From the NCBI RefSeq assembly GCF_002024505.1, contig NZ_CP019402.1, forward strand, positions 930,001 through 994,000: DNA of 64,000 nt, read 5' to 3'. Numbering within the stretch: the first letter of the stretch is position 1; each line of letters opens with the position of its first letter. Origin of the DNA: Plantibacter flavus. GTDB taxonomy: Bacteria > Actinomycetota > Actinomycetes > Actinomycetales > Microbacteriaceae. The translations under genes were made by a program, and so were the position numbers. The notes under the pieces were generated by a model that had not been told where the DNA came from, did not search any database, and saw only the letters and a list, made by a program, of their open reading frames with translations. Below are positions 33,421-43,250 of the stretch, piece after piece.

Positions 33421-34397
33421 GATCGCTCGTCCCGCGCGTACTCGCGGAAGACCACGCCGAAGGCGCCGACGAACATGCCGCCACCCTTCCGGATGGCTCG
33501 CGCGCCGCGCGCCCGGTGATGGAGCGAGCCGGTGAGCGTCCCGAACACGGAACGTGCGACACCGACCGCGGCCCGAGCGGCACCACCCACCGCCGCGACC
33601 ACACGGATCCGCGCTCGGTCACGGCGCCCCGACGCGAAGTACCGCTCCACCGTGATCCTGGTGTTGCCATGGCTCCACGCGCGCTGCAACGCCCAGCGCT
33701 TCGTCGCTCGGTCCCGTTCGACGAAGTCGTGGGTGACGGACTCGTTGCACCAGACGATCCGCCCGCCCCGCCGGACGAGGTGCTTGCTGAAGAGCGTGTC
33801 CTCGCCACCGCCGAGCTCGAGTTTCGACTCGAACCGCACGCCGAGTGCGCGGACCTGGTCGAGGTCCAGGAGCAGGTTCCCGGCGGCGGCCTCGCCGATG
33901 ACGGTGCCCGTCGGGCGCTGCACGCGGTCGAAGAACCCGCCCGCGACGACCCACGGGTCGGTGCCCTCCGGCAGGTGCGACTGCACGCGACCCATGACCG
34001 CCGCAGCGCCCGTCGCCCGCCACGTCTCGACGATGGGCAGCAGCCAGTGCTCGCCCGGTTCCTCGTCGTCGTCGATGAAGACGAGGAGCTCGGCCGGGTC
34101 CGCCTCGGAGAGCGCCCGGTTCCTCGCCGCCGCGATGCCCGGTGTCGATTCCACCACGTAGCGGACGCCCGCCGTCGACCCGGCGACCTCCCTGGCGCTC
34201 GCCGCGGGGTCGTTGTCGATCACGAGCACCTCGGTGCTCACGACCGCCGCGTCGGCATCGCGGAGCCACCGGGTCTGCTCCAGCACCTTCGGCAGGCTCC
34301 CGGCAAGGGCTGTCGGGCGTCGGAAGGTGAGGATGCCGACGACGAGGCGGACCTCGGCAGTACGGGCGTCGGGCCTGCCTGCGGACGACCCGGTCAT
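33417..34397 (-). CDS. glycosyltransferase family 2
   Basis: 326 residues from ATG 34397. The GT-A fold is shown by RLVVGILTFRRPTALAGSL, VLVIDNDP, GIAAARNRAL and the metal-binding LLVFIDDDEEPGEHWL, followed by GGGEDTLFSKHLVRRGG near the acceptor site. The C-terminal part has weakly hydrophobic segments that may associate with the membrane. It overlaps both neighbours by 4 bp (the upstream GT-B gene and downstream deacetylase), so the three are one operon. Donor and acceptor sugars are unknown. Confidence 0.9.
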   Translation of the reverse strand: MTGSSAGRPDARTAEVRLVVGILTFRRPTALAGSLPKVLEQTRWLRDADAAVVSTEVLVIDNDPAASAREVAGSTAGVRYVVESTPGIAAARNRALSEADPAELLVFIDDDEEPGEHWLLPIVETWRATGAAAVMGRVQSHLPEGTDPWVVAGGFFDRVQRPTGTVIGEAAAGNLLLDLDQVRALGVRFESKLELGGGEDTLFSKHLVRRGGRIVWCNESVTHDFVERDRATKRWALQRAWSHGNTRITVERYFASGRRDRARIRVVAAVGGAARAAVGVARSVFGTLTGSLHHRARGARAIRKGGGMFVGAFGVVFREYARDERS

Positions 34398-35437
34398 CGC
34401 GCGGCCCCGGCCGTGGGCGCCGGAGCTCCGCGTCGGGCGGCGATGGCCCGTCGGTAGGCCTCGACGTGTCGTGCGGCTCCGAGATCCCAATCACGGTCGA
34501 CGAACGTCACCGGACCGCGCGCTGTGGCGCGGACGTGTTCCATCGCCGAGAGCAGTGCCTCGGCATCGAGCTCGCCGGAGAACCGATGGACCCAACCGGG
34601 CCCGACCTCGGCTTCGAGGAGTCGGTTCACGGCGTTGTCCGGCACGAGCACCGGGCGGTCCAGCGACAGGGCGGCCAGCGTGCTGCCGGAGTTGTGCATG
34701 AACCGGTACGGGAGGACCACGAGCTCCGACGAGGTCGCGATGTCCACGAGTTCGTCGTCACCGAGGAAGTGGAGGTCGAGCAGGACGTCGTCCTCCCGGC
34801 CGGCCAGCGAGGTGAGGGTGTCGGCGAGTTCCGCCGTCGACGGCTTGCCGCCGACGCGGAGCGAGAGTCCGCGGGTCGTCGACACCGCGGAACGGAACGC
34901 CTCGATGAGGGTTTCGACACCCTTGTAGCGGCGGATCAGCCCGAAGTACCCGAACCGGCCGTCCTGCTGTGCAGCGCGCGGGTGACGGGCGAACCACTCA
35001 CGGTAGTGGCCGTGCGGGATCAGGATGGACGGTTGGTCCTCGGGCAGGGTCGTCGTCTCGTTGAGCGTGATCCGGAAGTCCGTGCGTCGGTCGATGAGGC
35101 GGAGCAGCGTGATCTCGACCCGCGAGATGTCCTGCGGGAGTTCGACGTTGTGCACCGTCCTGACGATCGGGGTCCGGGTGACCGCGAGCCGGACGATGAG
35201 CAGCACGGTGAGGCACTGGCGGAGGAACTGCTTCAGCGGGGTGTGCCCCGACACGAGGATCTCGGGCCAGTGGATGTGGAACGCGTCGTACCGCCCGAGG
35301 AGCGCGCCCTTCCAGGTGAAGTTCTGCACCGAGACCCCGGGGACCGCGCGGAGATGGTCGGCGAGCATCACCAGATACGGGTTCGTCGTCGGGCGTGGCA
35401 CGGGGAACTGCTGCAGGACGGTCAGGTGTCCGCTCAT
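34394..35437 (-). CDS. GT-B fold glycosyltransferase
   Basis: 347 residues from ATG 35437, preceded by GGAGGG. It begins LTVLQQFPVPRPTTNPYL and has HIHWPE and RTVHNVELP in the N-terminal Rossmann domain. FGYFGLIRRYKGVETLIEAF and GSTLAALSLDRPVLVPD are in the donor-binding C-terminal domain. HIHWPE and TVHN recur in glycosyltransferases of exopolysaccharide loci such as AmsK-like enzymes. First gene of the minus-strand operon with GT2 and deacetylase. Sugar specificity cannot be inferred. Confidence 0.85.
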   Translation of the reverse strand: MSGHLTVLQQFPVPRPTTNPYLVMLADHLRAVPGVSVQNFTWKGALLGRYDAFHIHWPEILVSGHTPLKQFLRQCLTVLLIVRLAVTRTPIVRTVHNVELPQDISRVEITLLRLIDRRTDFRITLNETTTLPEDQPSILIPHGHYREWFARHPRAAQQDGRFGYFGLIRRYKGVETLIEAFRSAVSTTRGLSLRVGGKPSTAELADTLTSLAGREDDVLLDLHFLGDDELVDIATSSELVVLPYRFMHNSGSTLAALSLDRPVLVPDNAVNRLLEAEVGPGWVHRFSGELDAEALLSAMEHVRATARGPVTFVDRDWDLGAARHVEAYRRAIAARRGAPAPTAGAAR

Positions 35438-35665
35438 GAACCCTCCAGGGGTCGGTGCTCGGGTGCATCGGTCGCGCTCGGCGTTCGTCGGTGCCTTTCG
35501 GTAGCCGAGGGTTCGCTGCGAGATCGGGGAGGCGTCGGGTGGTGTGAGCCATTGTGACATGAGCGGCGGCCGGGGTCGCGAGCCGGACGAGGCCGCGCAC
35601 GGAGCCGAGGCAGTACACTCGGGGCATCGAGCGCCGGGTGGCCGTCGTCGAGGAGAGGTACGGGC

Positions 35666-36304
35666 GTGAGCGAGCCGGCAGCAGAGCAGCAGACCCCCAC
35701 GTCGAGCACGCCCGACCCGCGGCGCCGACGCCGGATGGTCGTCATCTCGGTGCTCGCGGCGGTCGTCGTCGCGGTGGTGGCCGTGGTCGTGGTGTTCGCG
35801 GTGAACGCCAACCGCGTCGGCACCGGCGACGTCGTGAACCCGCCCGCCATCACGGGCACGCCCACGCCGAGCCCCATCATCACCGACCCGGCCGAAGCCC
35901 TCCCCGAACGTGACCCGGTCGCCGGTGACGCACCTGTGGAGATCGTGCCCGGCGTGACCGTCTCCTTGGGCGACTTCGAGGCGGTCGACGGCGAAGCGAA
36001 GGCCCCGGGCGAGACAGCCGGACCCGCGGTCCGGTTCACGGCGACGATCGAGAACGCCACCGACGCCAGCATCGATCTCAGCTCGGTGGTCGTCACAGCG
36101 TTCTCCGGAGCCGACCGGGTGCCGGCGGAGCCACTCACCGAACCCGGCGCCGCGCCCTTCGACCCGGAGGTGGCGGCGGGGGACACCGCGACGGCCACGT
36201 TCGTCTTCACGGTGCCCGTCGAGCAGCGGGACGACGTCACGATCCTGGTCGATTACCAGGCAGGCGTCCCCGCGGCCGTGTTCCAGGTCACCGCTCCCCG
36301 CTGA
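35666..36304 (+). CDS. membrane-anchored extracytoplasmic protein with DUF4352-like domain
   Basis: 212 residues from GTG 35666 with GAGGAGAGG upstream. The N-terminus is short, polar and basic (DPRRRRR). A strong Val/Ala-rich transmembrane helix (residues about 25-48) and a Pro/Thr-rich stalk come next. The outer beta-domain (VSLGDFEAVDG, then RFTATIENATDASIDLSS, then TATFVFTVP) resembles DUF4352/telomeric-repeat-binding-like immunoglobulin folds. Function is unknown. A TACACT -10 lies near 35614. It precedes the giant surface protein by 127 bp and might be co-expressed with it. Confidence 0.7.
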   Translation: MSEPAAEQQTPTSSTPDPRRRRRMVVISVLAAVVVAVVAVVVVFAVNANRVGTGDVVNPPAITGTPTPSPIITDPAEALPERDPVAGDAPVEIVPGVTVSLGDFEAVDGEAKAPGETAGPAVRFTATIENATDASIDLSSVVVTAFSGADRVPAEPLTEPGAAPFDPEVAAGDTATATFVFTVPVEQRDDVTILVDYQAGVPAAVFQVTAPR

Positions 36305-36431
36305 CCCGATCCGGATCCGCGCTGACCCCCGCAGGATCCCCGTGAAATCGGACCTGTTTTGGGGGTGACGCCCCTGATGCCCCCCGCGTTATGGTTCACG
36401 AGCGAGGCACCCCTGCACCTGGCCGGCGATC

Positions 36432-39400
36432 GTGGATCCGAAACACGATCGCACCCCTCGGCCCGTCCGCGGAGTTCTGTCGCGCCCCGAGCCCGCCTCC
36501 AGCGAAACCCGAGAACCCGTGTCCAGATTTCTGCGATCCCAGGATCGACCGAGCGCGCACGCGCCGAGCCGTAACGACGCCCGCGGCGTCCCGTCCAAGT
36601 TGAAGAAGCCCGTGGCGCTCGGCGTGATCGGCGCGGTGTTCGCCGCGCTGCTCACGTTCACCGCGACGGCGGCTCCGGCGGTGGCCGACACGGTCCCCCA
36701 GGGCGCCGGCGAGGCATCGACGGTCTCGGCGGACGCGCTGCCCACGGTGCAGATCAACAAGACCGTGTGGTCGCAGGTCGTCGTCGGGAACACCGTCTAC
36801 GCGGGCGGCACCTTCACGAAGGCTCGTCCGGCCGGCAACGCAGCCGGCGTCGGCGAGGTCGACCGCACCTACCTGCTCGCGTACGACCTCACCACCGGCG
36901 TGCTCATCAACTCGTTCGCTCCGGTCCTCAACGCCGAGGTCAAGGCGGTCACAGCCTCGCCTGACGGCAAGACCCTCTACGTCGCCGGTAGCTTCACGAA
37001 GGTCAACGGGCAGGATCGGACGCGGATCGCCGCGTTCGACACGGCGACCGGCGCCCTCAAGTCCTTCGCCCCGGCACTCAACTACATCGCCTACAGCGTC
37101 GCAGCGACGAACAGCACGGTGTACGTCGGTGGCGGATTCACCAACGCCGGCGGCCAGACCAGGAAGGGAGCGGCGGCGTTCACGAACGCCGGTGCCCTCC
37201 TGCCCTGGGCGCCCGTCACCGAGGGCGGCGTCGTCCGCGCCCTCGCGATCGCGCCCGATCAGTCCAAGGTGATCCTCGGCGGAGCGTTCACGACGCTCAA
37301 CGGCAGCAGCAACCCCGGCTACGGCCTCGGCGCCGTGGACGCGACCGCCGGTGCGCTCCTCCCGTGGAACGTCAACGGCCTCATCCGCAACGGCGGCGCC
37401 AACGCCGCGATCTACTCGCTCACGAGCGACGCGAACAACGTCTACGGCACCGGCTACGTCTTCGGCTCCGGGGGCAACCTCGAGGGGGCCTTCAACGCCG
37501 GCTGGGCGAACGGCGACATGAACTGGGTCGAGGACTGCCACGGCGACTCCTACTCGGTCGCCTCGCACGGCGACGCCGTCTACATCGCCGGCCACCCGCA
37601 CTACTGCGGGAACATCGGCGGCTTCCCGCAGACCCAGCCGTGGACCTTCCAGAACGCACTGGCGTTCTCGAAGACCACCACCGGCACGGCCACGGCAGAC
37701 CCGTACGGCTACTACAACTACGCCGGTCAACCGACGCCGAGCATCCTGAGCTGGTTCCCGGACTTCACTCCCGGTACCGCGACCAACCAGAACCAGGGTC
37801 CGTGGAGCGTCGCGGCGAGCACGAACTACGTCGTCTACGGCGGGGAGTTCCTCGCCGTCAACAACAAGTCGCAGCAGGGACTGGTCCGGTTCGCGACGAA
37901 GGCGGTCGCACCGAACCTCGAGGGTCCGAAGCTCAAGGGGAGTGCGTTCCCGGTCACCGCTGTCTCGCTCGCCAGCGGCACCGTGCGCGTCTCCTGGAAG
38001 ACGAACAACGACCGCGACAACGAACTCCTCAAGTACGAGCTGATCCGCAACAACCAGACGGCGACGCCGATCATGACGAAGTCCGTGCGCTCGACCTTCT
38101 GGAAGGTCAGCAACCTCATGTACACCGACAGCGGCCTGACGCCGGGGACGACCGTCAACTACCGCGTCAAGGTGACCGATCCGCTCGGCAACTCGACGAT
38201 GAGTGACAACGTCCCGGTGACCGTGTCCGCCGACGGCTCCACCTCGGCGTACGCGCAGGCCGTCCTCGCGTCCGGTCCCACGTCGTTCTGGCCGCTCGGC
38301 GAGGCCAGCGGCACCACCGGCTACGACTGGGCCACCGGCGACGACCTGACGCTCACGAGCAACACGACGCGCGGGACGGCGGGTTCGATCATCGGCTCGA
38401 ACACGACCGCGACCACGTTCGCCGGCACGAGCGACAGCGCAGCCTCGACCACGACGGCGCAGCACGCACCGAACACCTTCACCGCTGAGACCTGGATCAA
38501 GACGACCACCGACCGTGGCGGCAAGATCCTCGGCTTCGGCGGGAACTCCACCGGGACCTCCGGGAACTACGACCGCATGATCTTCATGAACAACGACGGG
38601 CGCCTGATGTTCGGTGTCTACCCGGGCACCGTCCGGACCGTCCAGTCCTCGAAGGCGTACAACGACGGCGAGTGGCACCACGTGGTCGCGACGCTCGGCG
38701 CCAACGGCATGCAGCTCTTCGTGGACGGCAAGAAGCTCGACAGCCGCACCGACACGACGAGCGGCCAGGACTTCACCGGCTACTGGCGGGTCGGCGGCGA
38801 CAACCTCGGCGGTTGGCCGGGCTCGCGCTCGAGCGACTACTTCGCCGGCGCGATCGACGACACCGCGATCTACCCGACGGTCCTCGACCGCGACACGATC
38901 GTGAACCACTACGTGGCCTCCGGCCGGACCTCGCCGGTCCCGGCTGCTCCCACCGACGCCTACGGTGCAGCGGTGTTCAACCTCGACCCGACGTCCTACT
39001 GGCGCTTCGATGAGACGACCGGCACCACGGCGAAGGACTCCGGCCGGAACGACAGCCCCGCCACCTACTACGGTGCCGTCGGGAAGGACCAGAACGGTGC
39101 GCTCGCCGGCGTCGCCGGGAACCGCTCCGCACAGTTCGGTCCCGATGGGGCAGGTGTCGCCAGCGACACCGCTTACTCCAACCCGACGAGCTACGCGCTC
39201 GAGGCCTGGTTCAACACCACGACCACCAACGGTGGCAAGATCGTCGGCTTCGGTTCCAACCAGCAGGGCGGTTCCGGCGGCTACGACCGGCACATCTACA
39301 TGGAGAACGGCGGCCAACTCACCTTCGGCACCTGGACCGGTCAGACCAACACGATCACGACCCAGTCCGCCTACAACGACGGGGCCTGGCACCACGTCGT

Positions 39401-42197
39401 GGCACAGCAGTCGTCGGCGGGCATGAAGCTCTACGTCGACGGTGTCCTCCAGGGGACCAACCCGCAGACGAGTGCCCAGGACTACACCGGGTACTGGCGC
39501 GTGGGCTCCGACACGACGTGGGGTGGAACGGCCGGCACCTTCACCGGACGCATCGACGAGGTGGCCGTCTACGCGCAGCCGCTCACCGCGGCGCAGGTCA
39601 CCCAGCACCACGACCTCGGGCTCGGCATCCTGCCGAACGTCGCTCCGACCGCCGGCTTCGCCGTCACGAACACCGACCTCACCGCGCACCTCGATGCGTC
39701 GAGCTCGGTCGACTCCGACGGGACCATCGCGTCCTACGCCTGGGACTTCGGCGACGGCACTACCGGCACCGGCGTGACGACCGATCACACCTACGCCGCG
39801 GCCGGCACCTACACGGTGACGCTCACGGTGACCGACAACCGCGGCGGAACCGGGACCCTGCAGCACCCGGCGACCGTCGTCGCACCGAACGTCGCCCCCA
39901 CGGCGTCGTTCACCGCGACCGTCGCGAACCTGGGGGTCCAGTTCGACGCCTCGGCATCGAGCGACTCCGACGGAACGATCGCCTCGTACGCCTGGAACTT
40001 CGGCGACGGCACGACCGGGACCGGCGTCAACCCGAGTCACACGTACGCCTCGGCGGGCTCCTTCACCGTCCACCTGACGGTGACCGACGACAAGGGGCTC
40101 CTCGGAGAGACGAGCCAGGCGGTCGTGACGACCGTCCCGGTGAACCAGCCCCCGGTCGCCGCCTTCACCCCGACCGCATCGGGCCTCACGGTCACGGTCG
40201 ACGGTTCGGCGTCGAGCGACCCGGACGGGACGATCGCCTCCTACGCGTGGAACTTCGGTGACGGCGCGACCAGCACGGGTGCGACGGCGGCACACGCCTA
40301 CGCCGCCGGTGGGACGTACACGCTCGCGCTGACGGTCACCGACAACGGCGGGGCCAGTACGACGACCTCGCAGGCCGTCACGGTGGTGGCTCCGCCCGCG
40401 GCGACCGTCTTGGCGAAGGACACCTTCGCCCGCTCGGTCACCGGCGGATGGGGTTCCGCCGACGTGGGAGGCGCCTGGACCCTCGACGCGGCGTCCAACT
40501 ACTCCGTGGCGGGTGGCAGCGGTCTCATCTCGACCGCAGTCGGCCTCACGCGGACAGCCAAGCTGACCACGGCCGGCGCCACGGACACCGAGACGCAGGT
40601 CCGCCTGTCCTTCGACAAGAGCTCGACCGGCGGCGGGAACTACGCCTCGGTCATGGGTCGCGTCGTCGGCGCCGACAGCTACGCCGCGCGGATCTGGATC
40701 CGGAACAACCAGGGCGTGCAGCTCCAACTGATGAACGGGAACACGATCCTCAAGGCGGTGAACATCGACGGTCTGACCTACTTGCCCGGTACCCAGCTGC
40801 AGGTCCGGTTCCAGGCCGTCGGGACCTCGCCGACCGAGCTCAAGGCCAAGGTCTGGGCGATCGGATCGACCGAGCCCACCGCCTGGCAGCTGACGGCCAC
40901 GGACAGCACCGCTGCCCTGCAGGCGGCCGGCTCGGTGAGCCTCCGCTCGTACATCTCGGGCACCGCCACCGGCGGCACCGTGGTGACGCGCTTCGGCAAC
41001 CTGATCGCGCAGCCCTCCGGCTCGGTCACGGCGCCGCCGGCGAACGTGCCGCCCACCGCGGCGTTCACGCAGGCGGCGACGTTCCTGACCGCCTCCTTCG
41101 ACGCTTCGACGTCGACCGACTCGGACGGCTCCATCGCGTCCTACGTCTGGGACTTCGGGGACGGCACCTCGGGGACGGGCGTCACCGCGAGTCACACCTA
41201 CGCGGCTGCAGGGGCGTACCCGGTGAAGCTCACCGTGACCGACAACGCGGGAGCCTCCGCCACCAAGACCAGCACGGTCACGGTGCAAGCGCCGCCGCCG
41301 AACGTCGCACCGACCGCCGCCTTCACGACGAGCGTGACCGGCCTCGCCCTGACGACCGACGGATCGGGATCAACCGACACCGACGGCACCGTCACCGGGT
41401 ACACCTGGGACTTCGGAGACGGAGCCACCGCCACCGGAGCGACCGCGAGCCACACCTACGCGGCCGACGGCACCTTCACGGTGACGCTGACCGTGACCGA
41501 CAACGCCGGCGCCACCGCGGCGACCCAGAAGCAGGTCACCGTGGCAGGAACGGTCGTCGTGCCCCCGGTCACCCCGGCCACCGCGCAGGACGCCTTCGAG
41601 CGTCCGGCCGGTGCCGGGTGGGGGACGGCCGAGGCGGGTGGCGCCTGGACGCCGGCGAACAACCCGTCCGCGTTCAGCCTCGCCGACGGCAAGGCCTTGA
41701 TCACGACCCCGGCCGGCCAGACCCGGGCCACCACGCTCAACGGCGTGAGCCAGACGAGCTCCGACAGCAGCGTGAAGGTCTCGTTCGATCAAGGACCGAC
41801 CGGCGGCGGCAACTACGTCTCGGTGATCGGCCGTCAGGTCGGCTCGGCGAACTACGCGGCGCGGGTGTGGATCCGCTCGAACAGCGGGGTGCAGCTGCAG
41901 CTCCTGCAGGGCGGCACCACCCTGTCCGCCGTGAACATCGCCGACCTGGTGTACGTTCCCGGCCAGCAGCTGCAGGTCCGTCTGCAGGTGTTCGGCACCT
42001 CGCCCACCACGGTGCGTGCGAAGGTCTGGGCGGCCGGGACGACCGAACCGACGAACTGGCAGCTGACGAGCGTCGACTCGACGGCGGCGCTGCAGGCTCC
42101 CGGCACCGTCGGACTGAGCCAGTACATCTCGGGCACCGCGACCAACGGGCCGATCATCGCCCGGTTCGACGAGTACCTCGTCAAGCCGACGGTCTAG
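36432..42197 (+). CDS. giant secreted multidomain surface protein (beta-propeller, FN3, 2 LamG-like, 5 PKD, 2 beta-sandwich)
   Basis: 1921 residues. A signal peptide centred on KLKKPVALGVIGAVFAALLT (about 56-85) ends near AVA|DT. The real start may be GTG 36519 (residue 30). Approximate domains: WD/delta-60-like propeller 95-490 (repeated VYAGGTFT, YVAGSFT, YVGGGFT), FN3 500-600, LamG/concanavalin-like 609-831 and 843-1061, and PKD 1069-1152, 1153-1236 and 1239-1321 (DFGDGTTGTGV type). A beta-sandwich repeat follows at 1327-1528, then PKD 1537-1620 and 1624-1709, and a second sandwich copy 1717-1921 (GGNYVSVIGR, QLTSVDSTAALQA). No LPXTG or C-terminal helix, so it is released or held non-covalently, likely binding polysaccharide. 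Neighbouring genes build polysaccharide. Confidence 0.9.
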   Translation: MDPKHDRTPRPVRGVLSRPEPASSETREPVSRFLRSQDRPSAHAPSRNDARGVPSKLKKPVALGVIGAVFAALLTFTATAAPAVADTVPQGAGEASTVSADALPTVQINKTVWSQVVVGNTVYAGGTFTKARPAGNAAGVGEVDRTYLLAYDLTTGVLINSFAPVLNAEVKAVTASPDGKTLYVAGSFTKVNGQDRTRIAAFDTATGALKSFAPALNYIAYSVAATNSTVYVGGGFTNAGGQTRKGAAAFTNAGALLPWAPVTEGGVVRALAIAPDQSKVILGGAFTTLNGSSNPGYGLGAVDATAGALLPWNVNGLIRNGGANAAIYSLTSDANNVYGTGYVFGSGGNLEGAFNAGWANGDMNWVEDCHGDSYSVASHGDAVYIAGHPHYCGNIGGFPQTQPWTFQNALAFSKTTTGTATADPYGYYNYAGQPTPSILSWFPDFTPGTATNQNQGPWSVAASTNYVVYGGEFLAVNNKSQQGLVRFATKAVAPNLEGPKLKGSAFPVTAVSLASGTVRVSWKTNNDRDNELLKYELIRNNQTATPIMTKSVRSTFWKVSNLMYTDSGLTPGTTVNYRVKVTDPLGNSTMSDNVPVTVSADGSTSAYAQAVLASGPTSFWPLGEASGTTGYDWATGDDLTLTSNTTRGTAGSIIGSNTTATTFAGTSDSAASTTTAQHAPNTFTAETWIKTTTDRGGKILGFGGNSTGTSGNYDRMIFMNNDGRLMFGVYPGTVRTVQSSKAYNDGEWHHVVATLGANGMQLFVDGKKLDSRTDTTSGQDFTGYWRVGGDNLGGWPGSRSSDYFAGAIDDTAIYPTVLDRDTIVNHYVASGRTSPVPAAPTDAYGAAVFNLDPTSYWRFDETTGTTAKDSGRNDSPATYYGAVGKDQNGALAGVAGNRSAQFGPDGAGVASDTAYSNPTSYALEAWFNTTTTNGGKIVGFGSNQQGGSGGYDRHIYMENGGQLTFGTWTGQTNTITTQSAYNDGAWHHVVAQQSSAGMKLYVDGVLQGTNPQTSAQDYTGYWRVGSDTTWGGTAGTFTGRIDEVAVYAQPLTAAQVTQHHDLGLGILPNVAPTAGFAVTNTDLTAHLDASSSVDSDGTIASYAWDFGDGTTGTGVTTDHTYAAAGTYTVTLTVTDNRGGTGTLQHPATVVAPNVAPTASFTATVANLGVQFDASASSDSDGTIASYAWNFGDGTTGTGVNPSHTYASAGSFTVHLTVTDDKGLLGETSQAVVTTVPVNQPPVAAFTPTASGLTVTVDGSASSDPDGTIASYAWNFGDGATSTGATAAHAYAAGGTYTLALTVTDNGGASTTTSQAVTVVAPPAATVLAKDTFARSVTGGWGSADVGGAWTLDAASNYSVAGGSGLISTAVGLTRTAKLTTAGATDTETQVRLSFDKSSTGGGNYASVMGRVVGADSYAARIWIRNNQGVQLQLMNGNTILKAVNIDGLTYLPGTQLQVRFQAVGTSPTELKAKVWAIGSTEPTAWQLTATDSTAALQAAGSVSLRSYISGTATGGTVVTRFGNLIAQPSGSVTAPPANVPPTAAFTQAATFLTASFDASTSTDSDGSIASYVWDFGDGTSGTGVTASHTYAAAGAYPVKLTVTDNAGASATKTSTVTVQAPPPNVAPTAAFTTSVTGLALTTDGSGSTDTDGTVTGYTWDFGDGATATGATASHTYAADGTFTVTLTVTDNAGATAATQKQVTVAGTVVVPPVTPATAQDAFERPAGAGWGTAEAGGAWTPANNPSAFSLADGKALITTPAGQTRATTLNGVSQTSSDSSVKVSFDQGPTGGGNYVSVIGRQVGSANYAARVWIRSNSGVQLQLLQGGTTLSAVNIADLVYVPGQQLQVRLQVFGTSPTTVRAKVWAAGTTEPTNWQLTSVDSTAALQAPGTVGLSQYISGTATNGPIIARFDEYLVKPTV

Positions 42198-42209
42198 TCC
42201 ACCGCGGGT

Positions 42210-42245
42210 GAACGGCCGGTCGTCCTTCGGGACGGCCGGCCGTTC
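42210..42245. terminator. bidirectional stem-loop terminator with UUCG loop
   Basis: A 15-bp stem (GAACGGCCGGTCGTC and near-perfect complement, one mismatch) closes a CTTCGG loop, between the giant gene and the convergent GT2 gene. Confidence 0.88.
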
Positions 42246-42314
42246 GACGTGCGGGGAGGCGTCCACGCGCAGCGGCGACGCCGAGGCGATGGCCTGGCTG
42301 CGTGACCGCGTGCG

Positions 42315-43250
42315 TCAGCGTCCGCGCGCGGCGGCCTTCGAGAGCCGGAGCCCGTCGACGACCCCGCGGACGCCCGCACGGAGGGGGCTGCGGGTGCTGA
42401 GGAACTGCCGACGACCGCCCTGCAGGAGCACGGACCAGGCCACGGGGATGGTCGAGCGTCTCCAGGCCCGCACCTCGGCCGGCGAGAGATGTTCGGCCGC
42501 GTAGACGAGACGGTTCCGGATGTTGAAATAGTAGTAGGTCGTCGACTTGGCACGCGCCGAGGCGGCGTCCGAGCGGTCGTGGGTGCCGCCCTCGTCGTGG
42601 ACGGCGGTGGCCTCCTCGACGACGGCCAGCGAGCCGCCGACGGCGACGACGCGGTGCGACAGGTCGACATCCTCCCAGTAGAGGAAGTAGGCGTCGTGGA
42701 AGCCGCCGGTGCGCGCCCAGAGTTCCGTGCTGAGCATGAGGCAGGCACCGCTCAACCACGGCGCCACGGCTGCCCCGGGGTGGTCCTCGCGTCGTCTCCG
42801 CGATCGGATCGTCCCGTCGTGCAGATACAGGTCCACCCCGTCGAACCACAGGCTGCCGTCCGGTCGCTCGATCCGCGGAGCGAGCATCGTCATCGGCTGC
42901 TCGGCGCAACGATGCGAGAGCACGTCGAGCGCCTCGGGCGTGAGCGACGCGTCCGGGTTGAGGAGCAGCACCTGCTCGACGCCGAGTTCGATCGCCCGGG
43001 CGACACCGAGGTTCATGCCGGCGCCGAATCCGAGGTTGTCGTCGGGCAGGATGACGTCCCAGCGTTCCGCGTCGGCGAGCCGAGTGACGGCGTCGCGGGC
43101 TGCAGGGGAGGAGTAGTTGTCGACGACGACGGTCCGGAGGCCGGGTACGGCGCGGGTCAGGGTCGCGAGGTGCTGCTCGAGGAGTGCGGGGTCGCCGTAG
43201 TTCACGACGACGATGCCGATCCGCTCGGGTGAACGCACGGGTCCGGTCAT
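42315..43250 (-). CDS. glycosyltransferase family 2 (rhamnosyltransferase-like)
   Basis: 311 residues from ATG 43250. It has the WbbL/rhamnosyltransferase pattern: IGIVVVNYGDPALLEQHL, VVVDNYSSP, NLGFGAGMNLGV, VLLLNPDASL, then WLSGACLMLS and FLYWEDVDLSHR, where Glu-Asp is expected near the catalytic site. A short C-terminal basic region follows. The start overlaps the Wzy stop by 4 bp; it is the last gene of the wzz-GT4-wzx-wzy-GT2 operon. It should add one sugar of the repeat unit on the cytoplasmic side. Confidence 0.9.
   Translation of the reverse strand: MTGPVRSPERIGIVVVNYGDPALLEQHLATLTRAVPGLRTVVVDNYSSPAARDAVTRLADAERWDVILPDDNLGFGAGMNLGVARAIELGVEQVLLLNPDASLTPEALDVLSHRCAEQPMTMLAPRIERPDGSLWFDGVDLYLHDGTIRSRRRREDHPGAAVAPWLSGACLMLSTELWARTGGFHDAYFLYWEDVDLSHRVVAVGGSLAVVEEATAVHDEGGTHDRSDAASARAKSTTYYYFNIRNRLVYAAEHLSPAEVRAWRRSTIPVAWSVLLQGGRRQFLSTRSPLRAGVRGVVDGLRLSKAAARGR

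Noticed and set aside
36396..41288. 1630-residue open frame on the minus strand opposite the giant surface protein
   Set aside because: Composition is Arg/Val/Gly-rich with no domain, start context or homology features; the plus-strand frame has clear PKD and LamG motifs. It is a high-GC shadow.
36432..42197. Sortase anchoring of the giant surface protein
   Set aside because: The C-terminus ends in EYLVKPTV with no LPXTG-like motif, hydrophobic helix or basic tail.
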